Positions 29,485 through 38,647 of a stretch of 64,000 nucleotides of DNA are shown here, in pieces. The DNA comes from Mesorhizobium shangrilense. Its GTDB lineage: Bacteria; Pseudomonadota; Alphaproteobacteria; Rhizobiales; Rhizobiaceae. Position 1 is the first letter of the stretch; each line of letters starts with the position of its first letter. Below the pieces are notes generated by a model. The model worked only from the letters and a program-made list of their open reading frames with translations. It was not told the origin of the DNA and did no database searches. The stretch lies in the NCBI RefSeq assembly GCF_028826155.1, contig NZ_JAQGPN010000001.1, positions 1,741,501 through 1,805,500 on the forward strand. The letters are read 5' to 3'. The position numbers and the translations under genes were made by a program.

Positions 29485-30495
29485 ATGCGCAGCCGCATGA
29501 AAGCGCGATTGGTCCCCAGCACCGCAAGCCCCGAAGCCGCGATCGAGTCGGCGATGCGTACCGTAGCCACAGAGCAGGCGGGCGTCGCAGCGCTCGCCGA
29601 GGCGCTCAACAACGGCCTTGCGGCTCCCTTCGCCCAGGCGGTCGAGATTCTGGGCGGGATCACCGGGCGCGTCATTGTCACCGGCGTCGGCAAGAGCGGC
29701 CATATCGGCTCGAAGATCGCCGCCACCCTGGCATCGACCGGAACGCCGGCGTTCTTCGTGCACCCCGCCGAGGCGAATCATGGCGACCTCGGCATGATCG
29801 CGCGGGATGACGCCATCATCGCCATATCGTGGTCGGGGGAGACCTCCGAGCTCAAGGGAATCGTCGCCTATGCGCGGCGCTTCTCCATCCCGCTGATCGC
29901 CCTCACGTCGGGCGACACATCGGCGCTCGCCCGCGAATCGACTGTGGTGCTGGCGCTGCCCCGCGTCCAGGAAGCCTGCCCGCACGGACTTGCGCCCACC
30001 ACGTCGACGCTGACGCAACTGGTGATGGGCGACGCGCTGGCCGTGGCGCTGCTCGAGGCCCGCGGTTTCACGCCCGACCATTTCCGCACCTTCCATCCCG
30101 GCGGACAGCTCGGCGCAAATCTTACCCATATCTCGGAAATCATGCGCACGGGCGACCAGATCCCGCTTGTTGCGCGGGGCACGAAGATGCCGGAAGCGGT
30201 GATGACGCTCACCAAGAAGAAGGTCGGCTGCGTCTGCATCGTCGAGGCGGACGGGACGCTCGCCGGCATCATCACGGACGGCGACGTCGCGCGCCATCTC
30301 GACCGCGACATTCGCGACGTGGTCGTTGACGAGATCATGACGGCGTCGCCGAAGACCGTGCCGCCCCAGACGCTCGCCGGCAAGGCGATGGCGATGCTCA
30401 ACGATCACAGCATCAGCGCTCTAGTGGTGACCGAGAACGACCGGCCCGTCGGCGTGGTGCATTTCCACGACCTGTTGCGCCTGGGCGTCGCGTAG
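29485..30495 (+). CDS. kdsD: D-arabinose-5-phosphate isomerase (KdsD/KpsF/GutQ family)
   Basis: 336 residues. A SIS domain (about 45-190: VIVTGVGKSGHIGSKIAATLASTG, HPAEANHGDLGM, ISWSGETSEL) is followed by LPRVQEACPHGLAPTTSTLTQLVMGDALA and two CBS domains to the end. The enzyme interconverts ribulose-5-phosphate and arabinose-5-phosphate, the first step toward KDO for lipopolysaccharide. Start is either 29485 or the ATG four codons later; GGAG is very near the first. It is divergent from the beta-barrel gene. Confidence 0.92.
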   Translation: MRSRMKARLVPSTASPEAAIESAMRTVATEQAGVAALAEALNNGLAAPFAQAVEILGGITGRVIVTGVGKSGHIGSKIAATLASTGTPAFFVHPAEANHGDLGMIARDDAIIAISWSGETSELKGIVAYARRFSIPLIALTSGDTSALARESTVVLALPRVQEACPHGLAPTTSTLTQLVMGDALAVALLEARGFTPDHFRTFHPGGQLGANLTHISEIMRTGDQIPLVARGTKMPEAVMTLTKKKVGCVCIVEADGTLAGIITDGDVARHLDRDIRDVVVDEIMTASPKTVPPQTLAGKAMAMLNDHSISALVVTENDRPVGVVHFHDLLRLGVA

Positions 30496-30564
30496 CCTGA
30501 TCGGGCTATGCCCTATCGGCGGCGTCAGACTCTTTCCTGACAATCGGATGGAGTTTGAGCGCGG

Positions 30565-31029
30565 CTAAACCTGCTCGACCACCAGTTCCAGGTCGCTGTC
30601 CGCGACCTTGACCACTCTCACCCGTGCCCCGACCGGCAGATCGGGACCCGACACGCGCCACAGCGTGTCGCCAAGCTGGATGCGGCCGCGGCCTTCCGTG
30701 ATCGGCTCGGCCAGCGTGGCGGTGCGGCCGAGTAACTGTTCGCTGCGACGGTTGAGCAGCGGCTGGTCGGATAGCGCGTCCTTCGAGCTGGAGATGCGCT
30801 TTCCGACATAGGCCGACACCAGGGCGAGCAGGAGGAAGACCAGAACCTGGACGTGCCAGGTCCATGAAGCCCAGTCCCAAAGCTGCAGGGACAGCGTGCC
30901 GGTCAGCAGGGCGGCAATGCCGATCCACAGCAGGAAGACGCCGGGGACGACGATTTCCAGTGCGAGCAGCACGAAGCCGAGGACCATCCAGCTCCAGGGG
31001 CCGAGTTCGAGGAAGATGCGCTCAAGCAT
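30565..31029 (-). CDS. NfeD family membrane protein (short NfeD1b type)
   Basis: 154 residues. Two to three hydrophobic segments at 12-60 are followed by a soluble OB-fold domain (LLGRTATLAEPITEGRGRIQLGDTLWRVSGPDLP, then GARVRVVKV). It has no protease domain. Short NfeD proteins pair with SPFH/stomatin proteins; the SPFH gene starts the same operon 23 bases upstream, so the two probably form a membrane-microdomain pair. The reading GDTLWRVSG is typical of the family. Confidence 0.88.
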   Translation of the reverse strand: MLERIFLELGPWSWMVLGFVLLALEIVVPGVFLLWIGIAALLTGTLSLQLWDWASWTWHVQVLVFLLLALVSAYVGKRISSSKDALSDQPLLNRRSEQLLGRTATLAEPITEGRGRIQLGDTLWRVSGPDLPVGARVRVVKVADSDLELVVEQV

Positions 31030-31052
31030 GGCGGCGCTCCTTCATCCCTGCC

Positions 31053-32000
31053 TCAGCCTTCGGAGGTGATGCGCGGCGGCCGTGACGGGCTGCGCGGCGG
31101 CGTCGACGTATCGCCGAACACCTCCCGCGCGATGGCGCCGATGCCGCCGAGCGAACCGACCAGCGAGGACGCCTCCATCGGCATCAATACGACCTTGCTG
31201 TTGTTGGCCGAGCCAATCTTGGCCATGGCTTCGGTGTATTTCTGCGCGACGAAGTAATTGATCGCCTGGACGTCGCCCTTGGCGATCGCCTCCGACACGA
31301 CCTGTGTGGCGCGGGCCTCTGCCTCGGCGGCGCGCTCGCGCGCCTCGGCGTCTCGGAAGGCAGCCTCGCGGCGACCCTCGGCCTCCAGCACCTGCGCCTG
31401 CTTCAGGCCCTCGGCCTCCAGGATCTGGGCGCGCTTGTTGCGCTCTGCCATCATCTGGCGGGCCATGGATTCGACCAGGTTGGCCGGCGGGTTGATGTCC
31501 TTGATCTCGACGCGGGTGACCTTGATGCCCCAGACATGGGCCGCCTCGTCGACGATCTTCAGCAGCCGCTCGTTGATGGCGTCGCGGTTCGACAGCAGTT
31601 CGTCCAGGTCCATCGAGCCCATCACCGAACGGATATTGGTCATGGTGAGGTTGAGGATGGCGTTCTGCAGGCCGGCGACCTGATAGGCGGCCTGCGGCGC
31701 GTTGAGGACCTGGTAGAAGGCGACGCCATCGACCGAGACGATGGCGTTGTCCTTGGTGATGACTTCCTGGGTGGGGACGTCGAGCACCTGCTCCATCATG
31801 TTCATCTTGGCGCCGATGCGGTCGATGAACGGAATGATGATGTTGAGGCCGGGGGTCAGGGTCTTCGTGTATCTGCCGAAGCGTTCGACCGTGTAGTTGT
31901 ATCCCTGCGGCACCGTCCTGACGCCCATGAAGATGACGAGCAGGACGAGCAGGACGAGAATCGGAATGATTATGTCGAAGCCGGTGAATGCCATGCGCAT
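31053..32000 (-). CDS. SPFH domain (stomatin/prohibitin) protein, QmcA-like
   Basis: 315 residues. An N-terminal anchor (about 7-27) is followed by [24 protein letters not shown], an SPFH domain ([29 protein letters not shown], then VDGVAFYQV) and the helical region rich in Glu/Ala ([33 protein letters not shown]) with a [19 protein letters not shown] tail. It is one of the QmcA/stomatin scaffolds that organise membrane microdomains and modulate FtsH-like proteases. AGGGAG lies 5 bases before the ATG at 32000. The NfeD partner follows on the same strand. Confidence 0.9.
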   Translation of the reverse strand: MRMAFTGFDIIIPILVLLVLLVIFMGVRTVPQGYNYTVERFGRYTKTLTPGLNIIIPFIDRIGAKMNMMEQVLDVPTQEVITKDNAIVSVDGVAFYQVLNAPQAAYQVAGLQNAILNLTMTNIRSVMGSMDLDELLSNRDAINERLLKIVDEAAHVWGIKVTRVEIKDINPPANLVESMARQMMAERNKRAQILEAEGLKQAQVLEAEGRREAAFRDAEARERAAEAEARATQVVSEAIAKGDVQAINYFVAQKYTEAMAKIGSANNSKVVLMPMEASSLVGSLGGIGAIAREVFGDTSTPPRSPSRPPRITSEG

Positions 32001-32120
32001 CTTCTCCCTCAACCAGTGCCGGACCCAACGGGCGCGCCCGGCGCACTGATAAGCCCGGACAAGATTTATGTGTGTTCGCGGCATCCTGCAATCGCCGCGA
32101 ACCGTTTCGCCGGCGGGCCG

Positions 32121-33323
32121 CTAGAAGGCGAACAGATCGGCGTCGGGCGCTTCGTTCCCGGTTGCCCAGGCACGAACCATCTCGGAGGCGATCTGCGAAT
32201 AGGCGATCCCATTGCCGCCATAGCCCATGACGGCGAAGATGCGCGGCCGCCGCGGCAGCGCGCCGACATAGGGCAAGCCGGTGGTGGTCGTGCCGAAAGA
32301 ACCCGTCCACGCGAATTGCGGCCGTGAGTCGATGCCAGGCCGCAGCGCGCCGAGTTTGTCCGCGATGGACGCGGCCTTTTCCTCGATCAGCGCGTCACGC
32401 GCCTCCTCGTCGGCGAAATCCTCGTCCTCGCCGCCGCAGACGATGCGGCCGTCCGAGGTCGCCCGCAGGTAGAGATAGGGATCGGAAGCCTCCCACATCA
32501 TCGCGCGGTCCGGCCAGAGCTTCCTCGGCTGGGGGCCTGTGGCGATCGCCCAGGTGGAAATGATGCGGTGCTTCGCAGCCGGTACGACGTCGATGAGTTC
32601 GTAGCCGGTGGCCAGCACCACGCGGTCGGCTCTGATGACCGGGCCTGCCGCGGTGGCGACCTCCACGACGCCGGCGTGGTGCACGAGCGCCGTCGCCTCG
32701 ACCGGCGCAAAGGCGCGGGCTCCGCGCTGCAGAGCCTTCCGGAGGAGCCCGGCCGTGAGCTTGCGCAGATCGACGGCGAGGTTGTCGTGGCTGCGGATTG
32801 CGGCGCGGTCGACGCCGTATTCTTCCAGGACTCGCCCACGGGAAAGGAACGCCGCTGCAAGGCCCGCCGCCTGCCTGGCCTCGGCCTCGATCTCCAGCGC
32901 CTCGGCGCCGAGCACGTCACCCTGCAGGTAGAGGGACGGCCGCAGCGCGAGGTCGCAGGGAATGCCGAGCTCGCTGATGCGCGCGTTCAGGTTGGCGACG
33001 GCAAGGCGGGCTCGTCGCCAGGCCCTGCCGGCGCGATCGCGTCCGATCCTCTTCGCCAGCATCGTCAGCGGCTGGTCGATCTCGTACTGCACCAGCGAAG
33101 TGGAGGCGGCAGTGGACCCGCGCACCGGTCCGCGACGGTCGATCATGACGAGGCGGCAGCCTGCGGCGGTGAGCGCTTCGGCGGCCATCGCGCCGCTGAT
33201 GCCCATGCCGATGACGAGGACGTCGGTCTTCAGGTCTCGGCGCAGGCTATGGAACGGGACGGACGGCGCGCGATATGCCGCCCAGACGGGCTTTCCCGTC
33301 CTCAGATCGAGTTTGCGCTGCAT
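32121..33323 (-). CDS. FAD-dependent oxidoreductase, DAO/glycine-oxidase-like
   Basis: 400 residues. An FAD-binding Rossmann motif, DVLVIGMGISGAMAAEAL, begins about 34. RGSTAASTSLVQYEIDQPL, FAPVEATALVHHAG, RADRVVLATGYE and the end block FAWTGSFGTTTTGLPYVG followed by VMGYGGNGIAYSQ belong to the D-amino-acid oxidase superfamily. Members oxidise secondary or tertiary amines of amino acids or opines; no substrate can be set from sequence. The N-terminus (MQRKLDLRTGKPVW) is long and resembles the gamma-glutamylputrescine oxidase/PuuB-like group, so amine degradation is a possibility. It stands alone between the SPFH operon and hemH. Confidence 0.8.
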   Translation of the reverse strand: MQRKLDLRTGKPVWAAYRAPSVPFHSLRRDLKTDVLVIGMGISGAMAAEALTAAGCRLVMIDRRGPVRGSTAASTSLVQYEIDQPLTMLAKRIGRDRAGRAWRRARLAVANLNARISELGIPCDLALRPSLYLQGDVLGAEALEIEAEARQAAGLAAAFLSRGRVLEEYGVDRAAIRSHDNLAVDLRKLTAGLLRKALQRGARAFAPVEATALVHHAGVVEVATAAGPVIRADRVVLATGYELIDVVPAAKHRIISTWAIATGPQPRKLWPDRAMMWEASDPYLYLRATSDGRIVCGGEDEDFADEEARDALIEEKAASIADKLGALRPGIDSRPQFAWTGSFGTTTTGLPYVGALPRRPRIFAVMGYGGNGIAYSQIASEMVRAWATGNEAPDADLFAF

Positions 33324-33396
33324 GGTTGCCCCGTTCAGACGTCGGGACCTGAACGCGGCTAGCGCGGCCGGGTTCCGCGAAGGGCTGCGGGTCCGG

Positions 33397-34470
33397 CTAC
33401 GCCCAGCCGAACAGTTCCCGCCGCACCAGTGCCTCGATCACGGCCATGCCCTCTGGGCTGTCGTTCAGGCAGGGGATGTGGGCGAAGTTCTTGCCGCCGG
33501 CGTGGAGAAAAATCTCGCGCACCTCGCCGTCGATCTCCTCCAGCGTCTCGATGCAGTCGGCCGAGAAACCGGGATTGATGATGGCGATCGACTTGACACC
33601 TTCCTTCGCCAGTCTTTCCACCGTCTTGTCGGTGTAGGGCTGCAGCCATTCCTGCGCGCCGAAGCGCGACTGGAAGGTTGAGATCAGTCGCGTCTCGTCC
33701 CAGCCGAGACGCTCCCGCAGCAGGCGCGTCGTTTTCAGGCAATGGCAGTGATAGGGGTCGCCCTTCTCGAAATAGGCTTTTGGAATGCCGTGGTAGGAGG
33801 CGAGCACCACCTCGGGCTCGAAATCGAGCGTCTTGAGGTGCCTTTCCATCGAGGCTGCCAGCGCGTCGATGTAGACCGGCTCGTCGTAGTAGGCGGGGAT
33901 GCTGCGGATCGACGGCTGGTCGCGCATCGTCATCAGCTTGCGGAAAAACTGGTCGTTGGCCGTCGCCGTCGTGGTCGCCGAATATTGCGGATAGAGCGGC
34001 AGCACGACGATGCGGCTGCATCCCTGGGCGGTCAAGGCGTCCACCGCGCTCGCCGTCGACGGGTTGCCGTAGCGCATCCCCCACTCGACGACGACGTTGG
34101 GCAGGTCGGCGAGAGCCGCCGCCAGCTTCTCGCTCTGGCCCCGGGTGTAGGTGCGCAGCGGCGACTCGTCCTTCTCGCGGTTCCAGATCAGCTGGTAGTT
34201 CTTGCCGGTCTTCTGCGGCCGCGTGGTGAGCACCATGCCGTAGAGGATCGGGTACCAGGCGACGCGCGGCATCTCGATGACGCGCGGATCGGACAGGAAC
34301 TCGCGCAGGTAGCGCCACATCGACTTGTAGTCGGTGCCGTCGGGCGTGCCGAGATTGATCAGCAGGACGCCGACCTTGGGCTGTTTCAGGACCGGGTGGC
34401 CGGCCGGCAGCGGGCCAGGGGCCTTTGAGCCAAGGGCTTTTGCATCTTGCGTCAGTGTGGGCGCGTTCAT
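33397..34470 (-). CDS. hemH: Ferrochelatase
   Basis: 357 residues. After an alphaproteobacterial N-terminal extension, VGVLLINLGTPDGTDYKSMWRYLREFLSDPRV, MRYGNPS, PLYPQYSATTTA, ASYHGIPKAYFEKGDPYHCHC (catalytic His) and INPGFSADCIETLEEI (Glu) give the family pattern. It inserts Fe2+ into protoporphyrin IX, the last step of haem synthesis, which fits the cytochromes encoded elsewhere in the window. I use the ATG at 34470 (MNAPTLTQDAKALG); upstream sequence in frame lacks homology. It is downstream of the 5'-nucleotidase on the same strand but separated by a terminator. Confidence 0.94.
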   Translation of the reverse strand: MNAPTLTQDAKALGSKAPGPLPAGHPVLKQPKVGVLLINLGTPDGTDYKSMWRYLREFLSDPRVIEMPRVAWYPILYGMVLTTRPQKTGKNYQLIWNREKDESPLRTYTRGQSEKLAAALADLPNVVVEWGMRYGNPSTASAVDALTAQGCSRIVVLPLYPQYSATTTATANDQFFRKLMTMRDQPSIRSIPAYYDEPVYIDALAASMERHLKTLDFEPEVVLASYHGIPKAYFEKGDPYHCHCLKTTRLLRERLGWDETRLISTFQSRFGAQEWLQPYTDKTVERLAKEGVKSIAIINPGFSADCIETLEEIDGEVREIFLHAGGKNFAHIPCLNDSPEGMAVIEALVRRELFGWA

Positions 34471-34550
34471 TCGAAAAACTCCGGATCGCGCTTTACCTAG
34501 AGGCTGCGGCAGCTGTTGCAATGCCGCGTCTGGCCGCACCTCGCAGGTGC

Positions 34551-34588
34551 CGGGAAAACGAAACGCCCGCCCGACAGTGCGGGCGGGC
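34551..34588 (-). terminator. Rho-independent terminator of the 5'-nucleotidase gene
   Basis: On the minus strand GCCCGCCCG and CGGGCGGGC form a 9-bp stem around a 6-base loop (34588-34565), followed by GTTTCGTTTTCC. Confidence 0.8.
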
Positions 34589-34611
34589 GCGTGTAACGAA
34601 GGGCCGAAAGC

Positions 34612-36552
34612 CTAATGCACGGCGGCCGGGATCTTCAGGGTCGCGCCGACCGGCAGGGCCTTCGGCTCATGGCCGTTGGCCTCCTTGATCAGCATCCACT
34701 TCTCGCCATCGTGGTAGTAGGTTTCGGCGAGGTTCCAGTAGTTGTCGCCGATGACGACCACGTGGGTCTTTTCCGCATCGGCCGGCTGCGTCTGGGCGGT
34801 CTCTGCCGGAGCGGCCGCTGCGGGTGTCTCGACCGTCGGCGGCGTGTTGGCGATGTCGCCGGAGGCTGCCGGCAGGTCCGGGGTCGCGGGCGTCGTGGCC
34901 GTGTCAGCGGTAGGCGCTGCCGGGGCAGGGGCAGGCTCGGCCTGCGCCAATTCGGTGATGCGGCCCTCGATCTTTGGCGTGTAGGGGCGATTCTTGCCCA
35001 GGTAGTCGGCGACCACCTGCTCCAGCCCCGGGCCGAAGTCATAGGCGTTCTGCGCTTTCTCGGCAAAGATCTTGTAGCCGTCGCCGCCGCCGCGCACGTA
35101 GTTGTTGGTCGCGACCGTGTAGAGTTTTGCCGGATCGATCGGCGCCCAGTTGCCGCCGTCCATCACCTGCACGTCCTTGATGCGGCCTTCGTCTGGCTTG
35201 ACCGACTTGTCGAAGGAGTATTTCAGCCCGGCCACCTGAGGGAAGCGGCCGGCCCCGTCCTCGAGCTGGCTCAAGCCCCCTTCGAGCGCGGCGACCAGGT
35301 CCTCGCCCTTGATCTGGAAGGTGGCGATGGTGTTCTGGAACGGCAGCACCGTCAGCACCTCGCCCATCGTCACGACGCCCTGGTCGATCGAGGCGCGAAG
35401 CCCGCCGCCATTGGAGATGGCGATGGTCACGCCCTGAGCCTTTGTGCGGTCGAGCACCGCGTCGGAGACCAGGTTGCCCATCTCGCATTCCCGCGCACGA
35501 CAGCTCTCGCGGCTGCCGTCGATCGGCCCGGTCGTCTCGCCGACCTCCTGCTTCTTCAGATCCTCGATCGGCGCGCCGAGTTCGGCGATGCGCTTCAGAA
35601 CGTTTTCGTCCGCCTTCACCGTGCTGTCGAGCGGGATCGGGTCGCCCTTGGCTTCCTTGACGATGCCGATGTCGCTGAAGGTGACCTGCAGTTCGCCAAG
35701 CACCTTCGAATAGGACGCGGCCTGCACCACCGGCACCTTATAGCCCAGCGGGTTGTCCACCATCGTCGGATACGGTCCCGTCGCCTTGGGATCGGTGTTG
35801 GAGAGCAGCGTGTGGGTGTGCCCACCCACCACGACGTCGACGCCCGGGATCTTGGCGATCATCTCCATCTCGCGCGGGTAGCCGATGTGGGTCAGCGCGA
35901 TGATCTTGTCGACGCCCTCGCCGGCGAGCTTCTTCACCTCAGCCGCGATGTTGGCGACGTCGTCCTCGATCTGGATGTTGGGGCCCGGCGCTGCGATTTC
36001 GGGCGTTTCTGTCGTCACCGCGCCGACGATGCCGATCTTCTGGCCGCCGACCTCCAGCACGACGGACGGCTTGATCTTCCCGTTCGCCTTCGACTGGTTG
36101 TTCGGCTTGATGTTGACGCCGAGGATCGGGAACTGCGCCTGTTCGATGAACGGCACCAGCGCTTCCTCGCCGTCGTCAAACTCGTGGTTGCCGAGCGCCA
36201 TGGCGTCGAACTTCATCTGGTTGAGGAACTCGCCCTCGGCCTTGCCCTTGTATGTCGTGTAGAACAGCGAGCCCTGGAAGTTGTCGCCGGCATTCAGAAG
36301 GATGACGTTCTGGTCCTTCAGCTTCTCGCGCTCCTGGTTGATCGCGGTGATGAGCCGGGCTGCGCCGCCGATGCATTCGCCCTTGCCTTCTTCTTCGGCA
36401 GAGCAGGTCGACTCGTATTTGTTGTTGGATTCGATCCGGCTGTGCCAGTCGTTGATGTGAAGAATGGTCAACGTGTAGTCGGCAAAGGATACCCCCGCCG
36501 AAAGGCCGACAGCCGAGGCCGACAAGGCGGCAATGGCGGCGAGCTTCTTCAT
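34612..36552 (-). CDS. Secreted 5'-nucleotidase/metallophosphatase with a C-terminal LysM domain
   Basis: 646 residues. A signal peptide (ends SFA-DYT) precedes a calcineurin-like metallophosphatase domain (LTILHINDWHSR, NAGDNFQGSLFYT, ALGNHEFDDGEE, VVGGHTHTLL) and a 5'-nucleotidase C-terminal domain (GNLVSDAVLD, ISNGGGLRASI, NNYVRGGGDGYKIF). After an Ala/Pro/Thr linker (about 535-590) comes a LysM-like segment: THVVVIGDNYWNLAETYYHDG, then LKIPAAVH. It should hydrolyse periplasmic nucleotides to nucleosides and phosphate. The LysM tail, which would hold it to peptidoglycan, is unusual for UshA-type enzymes. GGGAG is well placed before the ATG at 36552. Confidence 0.88.
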   Translation of the reverse strand: MKKLAAIAALSASAVGLSAGVSFADYTLTILHINDWHSRIESNNKYESTCSAEEEGKGECIGGAARLITAINQEREKLKDQNVILLNAGDNFQGSLFYTTYKGKAEGEFLNQMKFDAMALGNHEFDDGEEALVPFIEQAQFPILGVNIKPNNQSKANGKIKPSVVLEVGGQKIGIVGAVTTETPEIAAPGPNIQIEDDVANIAAEVKKLAGEGVDKIIALTHIGYPREMEMIAKIPGVDVVVGGHTHTLLSNTDPKATGPYPTMVDNPLGYKVPVVQAASYSKVLGELQVTFSDIGIVKEAKGDPIPLDSTVKADENVLKRIAELGAPIEDLKKQEVGETTGPIDGSRESCRARECEMGNLVSDAVLDRTKAQGVTIAISNGGGLRASIDQGVVTMGEVLTVLPFQNTIATFQIKGEDLVAALEGGLSQLEDGAGRFPQVAGLKYSFDKSVKPDEGRIKDVQVMDGGNWAPIDPAKLYTVATNNYVRGGGDGYKIFAEKAQNAYDFGPGLEQVVADYLGKNRPYTPKIEGRITELAQAEPAPAPAAPTADTATTPATPDLPAASGDIANTPPTVETPAAAAPAETAQTQPADAEKTHVVVIGDNYWNLAETYYHDGEKWMLIKEANGHEPKALPVGATLKIPAAVH

Positions 36553-36702
36553 CTTGATCTCCCGGGTGTATTTTGTTCCCAAAGCTTTGAATGCGACCGC
36601 TACTGCCTCTGTTCGTCAGTTTTGTTTCAAGCGGTTGTGCATTCATGTTTCCATCGCGCACGGCGCGATGCAAGCGGAATCAGGAGGCGCGTTCCGGATG
36701 GT

Positions 36703-37956
36703 TCAGGACTGGTAGTCGCGCTCGTCGGAGATGATCTTGCCGTCGTTGGGAAGCGCGCCGCCCGCCGCGATCTCGACGCTGCCGCCAAGCTTGGTGACAT
36801 CGCGCAGCGTGGCGGCGATCGCCTTGGCGTCCGGCGAGGCTCCGCCTGCCGCCTCCACGTGCAGGGTCATGGCGTCGCTGTCGCCGTGGCGGCGCACCAC
36901 CAGCCGCGCCCTCGCGATCTCGGGATGCCGCCGCAGCACCTCGGCGACCTGCTTCGGGTCCACGAACATGCCCTTGATCTTGGTCCGCTGGTCGGCCCGC
37001 CCCATCCAGCCCTTGATGCGCATGTTGGTGCGTCCGCAGGGGGATGCACCCGGGAGCACGGCCGAAAGATCGCCGGTGCCGAGGCGAACCAGCGGGTAGG
37101 CGGGATTGAAGCTGGTCACCACGACCTCGCCGACCTCACCGTCGGGCACCGGGTCGCCGGTGCCTGGCCGCACGATCTCGACGATCAGGTTCTCGTTGAC
37201 GATCATGCCTGGGTTGGGCGTGCCGTCCGCTGCGGCGCTTTCATAGGCGATGACGCCGAATTCCGCCGTCGCGTAGCATTGGAACACGTCGACCCCCCGC
37301 GCGCGATAGTCGTCGCGCATGGAAGGAAACAGGGCGCCGCCCGAGACCAGGCCCAGCCGGAAGGACGACAGGTCCTTGCCGGCGTCATTTGCCCGTTCCA
37401 GCAGCACCTTCAGGAAATCGGGGGTGCCGCAATAGACGCGCGGCCGGAGCGTGGCGGCGGCATCCACCTGCATGTCGGTATTGCCGATGCCGGCGGCAAA
37501 CACCGTGCAGCCGAGCGCGCGGGCGCCCTGGTCGATCATGAAGCCGCCGGGCGTCATGTGATAGGCGAAGGCGTTGTGCACGATGTCGCCGGCGCGGACG
37601 CCGGCCGCGAACAGGGCGCGTGCGCCGAGCCACGCATCGGGTTCCGGAGCGTGGGGCTCCCACAGCGGGCCGGGCGAAAGGTGGATGCGGTTGCCGCGCA
37701 GGGCCGCCGGATCGGCAAAGCCGCCGAAGGGGGGCTCCGCCGCCTGGAACTCCATGAGTTCCGCCTTGCGCAGGACGGGGAGTTTCGCCAGTTGCGCGCG
37801 GTCGGTGACCTTGTCCGTGTCGACATCCGCCAACCAGCGGGCGAGGCCGGGCGCGTTCTGCTTTGCGGCTTTCAGGAAGGCGGGCAGGGCGGAGAACAGA
37901 GCCGCCTCCCGGGCATCCGGTGCGCGCGTCTCCAGCGGGTCGAAATGGTCGGCCAT
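36703..37956 (-). CDS. AMP-binding enzyme, phenylacetate-CoA ligase (PaaK)-like
   Basis: 417 residues. The motifs RIHLSPGPLWEPHAPE, AYHMTPGGFMIDQG, YCGTPDFLKVLLERA, LGLVSGGALFPSMRDDY, CYATAEFGVIAYE and the C-terminal DQRTKIKGMFVDPKQV give a PaaK-type adenylating enzyme lacking the classic P-loop seen in the larger acyl-CoA synthetases. Such proteins activate aromatic or other carboxylic acids to CoA esters. No phenylacetate-pathway gene is near, so the substrate is open. It stands alone with a palindromic repeat upstream. Length is near the PaaK norm (about 430). Confidence 0.8.
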   Translation of the reverse strand: MADHFDPLETRAPDAREAALFSALPAFLKAAKQNAPGLARWLADVDTDKVTDRAQLAKLPVLRKAELMEFQAAEPPFGGFADPAALRGNRIHLSPGPLWEPHAPEPDAWLGARALFAAGVRAGDIVHNAFAYHMTPGGFMIDQGARALGCTVFAAGIGNTDMQVDAAATLRPRVYCGTPDFLKVLLERANDAGKDLSSFRLGLVSGGALFPSMRDDYRARGVDVFQCYATAEFGVIAYESAAADGTPNPGMIVNENLIVEIVRPGTGDPVPDGEVGEVVVTSFNPAYPLVRLGTGDLSAVLPGASPCGRTNMRIKGWMGRADQRTKIKGMFVDPKQVAEVLRRHPEIARARLVVRRHGDSDAMTLHVEAAGGASPDAKAIAATLRDVTKLGGSVEIAAGGALPNDGKIISDERDYQS

Positions 37957-38074
37957 GTATCCTCCTCAGGCTCCGGACGTTATGGCGACCGCAATGTCGG
38001 CGCGCAAGCGGCGAGGGGACGTCGTCACCGCGGGTTTCGGCGTTAGCGTGACGTCAAGGTCGCAGGCGGCGGCT

Positions 38075-38095
38075 CTCTCCCCGTCGAGGGGAGAG
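38075..38095. repeat. REP-like palindrome
   Basis: CTCTCCCC and GGGGAGAG form an 8-bp inverted repeat around GTCGA. The CTCCCCGTCGAGGGG type of palindrome is common as a dispersed intergenic repeat in Rhizobiales genomes; a partial copy lies near 15230. Function unknown; it could act as a bidirectional hairpin. Confidence 0.5.
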
Positions 38096-38171
38096 TGTCC
38101 GGCAATGAAGTGAGGAAGGGCGCGAAACTACGCCGGAGAGCAGAGGCGCTGGAGACTGCGAGCTGGCCGGC

Positions 38172-38555
38172 TCAGGCCAGCTTGCGCGTCAGCACGAACT
38201 GCGTGCCCGTTGCGAGCGTGCAGTTCATCTGGTTGAGATCGACGAGGATGCAAGTGGCCCGCGTGCTCTGCTGGCTCTTCACCGAGAAGAAGTCGAGGTC
38301 GATCGTGCGCTGGTCGCGGAAGGTGTAGCTTCCCGTGGTCAGCGTCTCGCCCGTCGCCATCGAGCGCGACGCGAACTGGCCCTGGTTCAGCGAGGAAATG
38401 GCGACGCCATCGGTGCCGACCCAATCGCCGTCTACGCCGCTCGTCTGGGCGCCCGTCGGGGGACGGCCGGAAGGAGTGCCGCTCATGCAGCCTGCGAGAA
38501 GCACAGCAAGAAGCGCCGTTGCGCCGGCTGAAACGAGCTTGCGTTTCATCGTCAT
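38172..38555 (-). CDS. Outer membrane lipoprotein, Omp10-like
   Basis: 127 residues. A lipoprotein signal ends in LLAVLLAGC (lipidated Cys23 or so), followed by a Ser/Gly/Pro linker and a small beta domain: DGDWVGTDGVAISSLNQGQFASR, YTFRDQRTIDLDF, RATCILVDLNQMNCTLATGTQF. This matches Omp10 of Brucella and its rhizobial homologues, anchored in the outer membrane; its role is structural or unknown. The two Cys of the mature domain may form a disulfide. GAGAGGAC stands 6-7 bases before the ATG at 38555, so I keep that start rather than the second ATG two codons on. Confidence 0.85.
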   Translation of the reverse strand: MTMKRKLVSAGATALLAVLLAGCMSGTPSGRPPTGAQTSGVDGDWVGTDGVAISSLNQGQFASRSMATGETLTTGSYTFRDQRTIDLDFFSVKSQQSTRATCILVDLNQMNCTLATGTQFVLTRKLA

Positions 38556-38647
38556 GAAAAAGTCCTCTCCAAGGTCCGCGCCTTCGTCATTGCCGCATTT
38601 TGAACGGATTGCAAGGCGCGAGCCGCGCCAGCTGCGGCGCTGGCGAA

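Noticed and set aside
36652..36670. CATCGCGC-ACG-GCGCGATG inverted repeat downstream of the PaaK-like gene
   Set aside because: A stable hairpin but without a T-tract on either strand; too little to call a terminator or operator.
34615..38046. A plus-strand open frame of about 1140 codons across the 5'-nucleotidase and PaaK-like genes
   Set aside because: Antisense to two genes with clear motifs; composition is shadow-like, and it would run through a terminator hairpin and the intergenic region.
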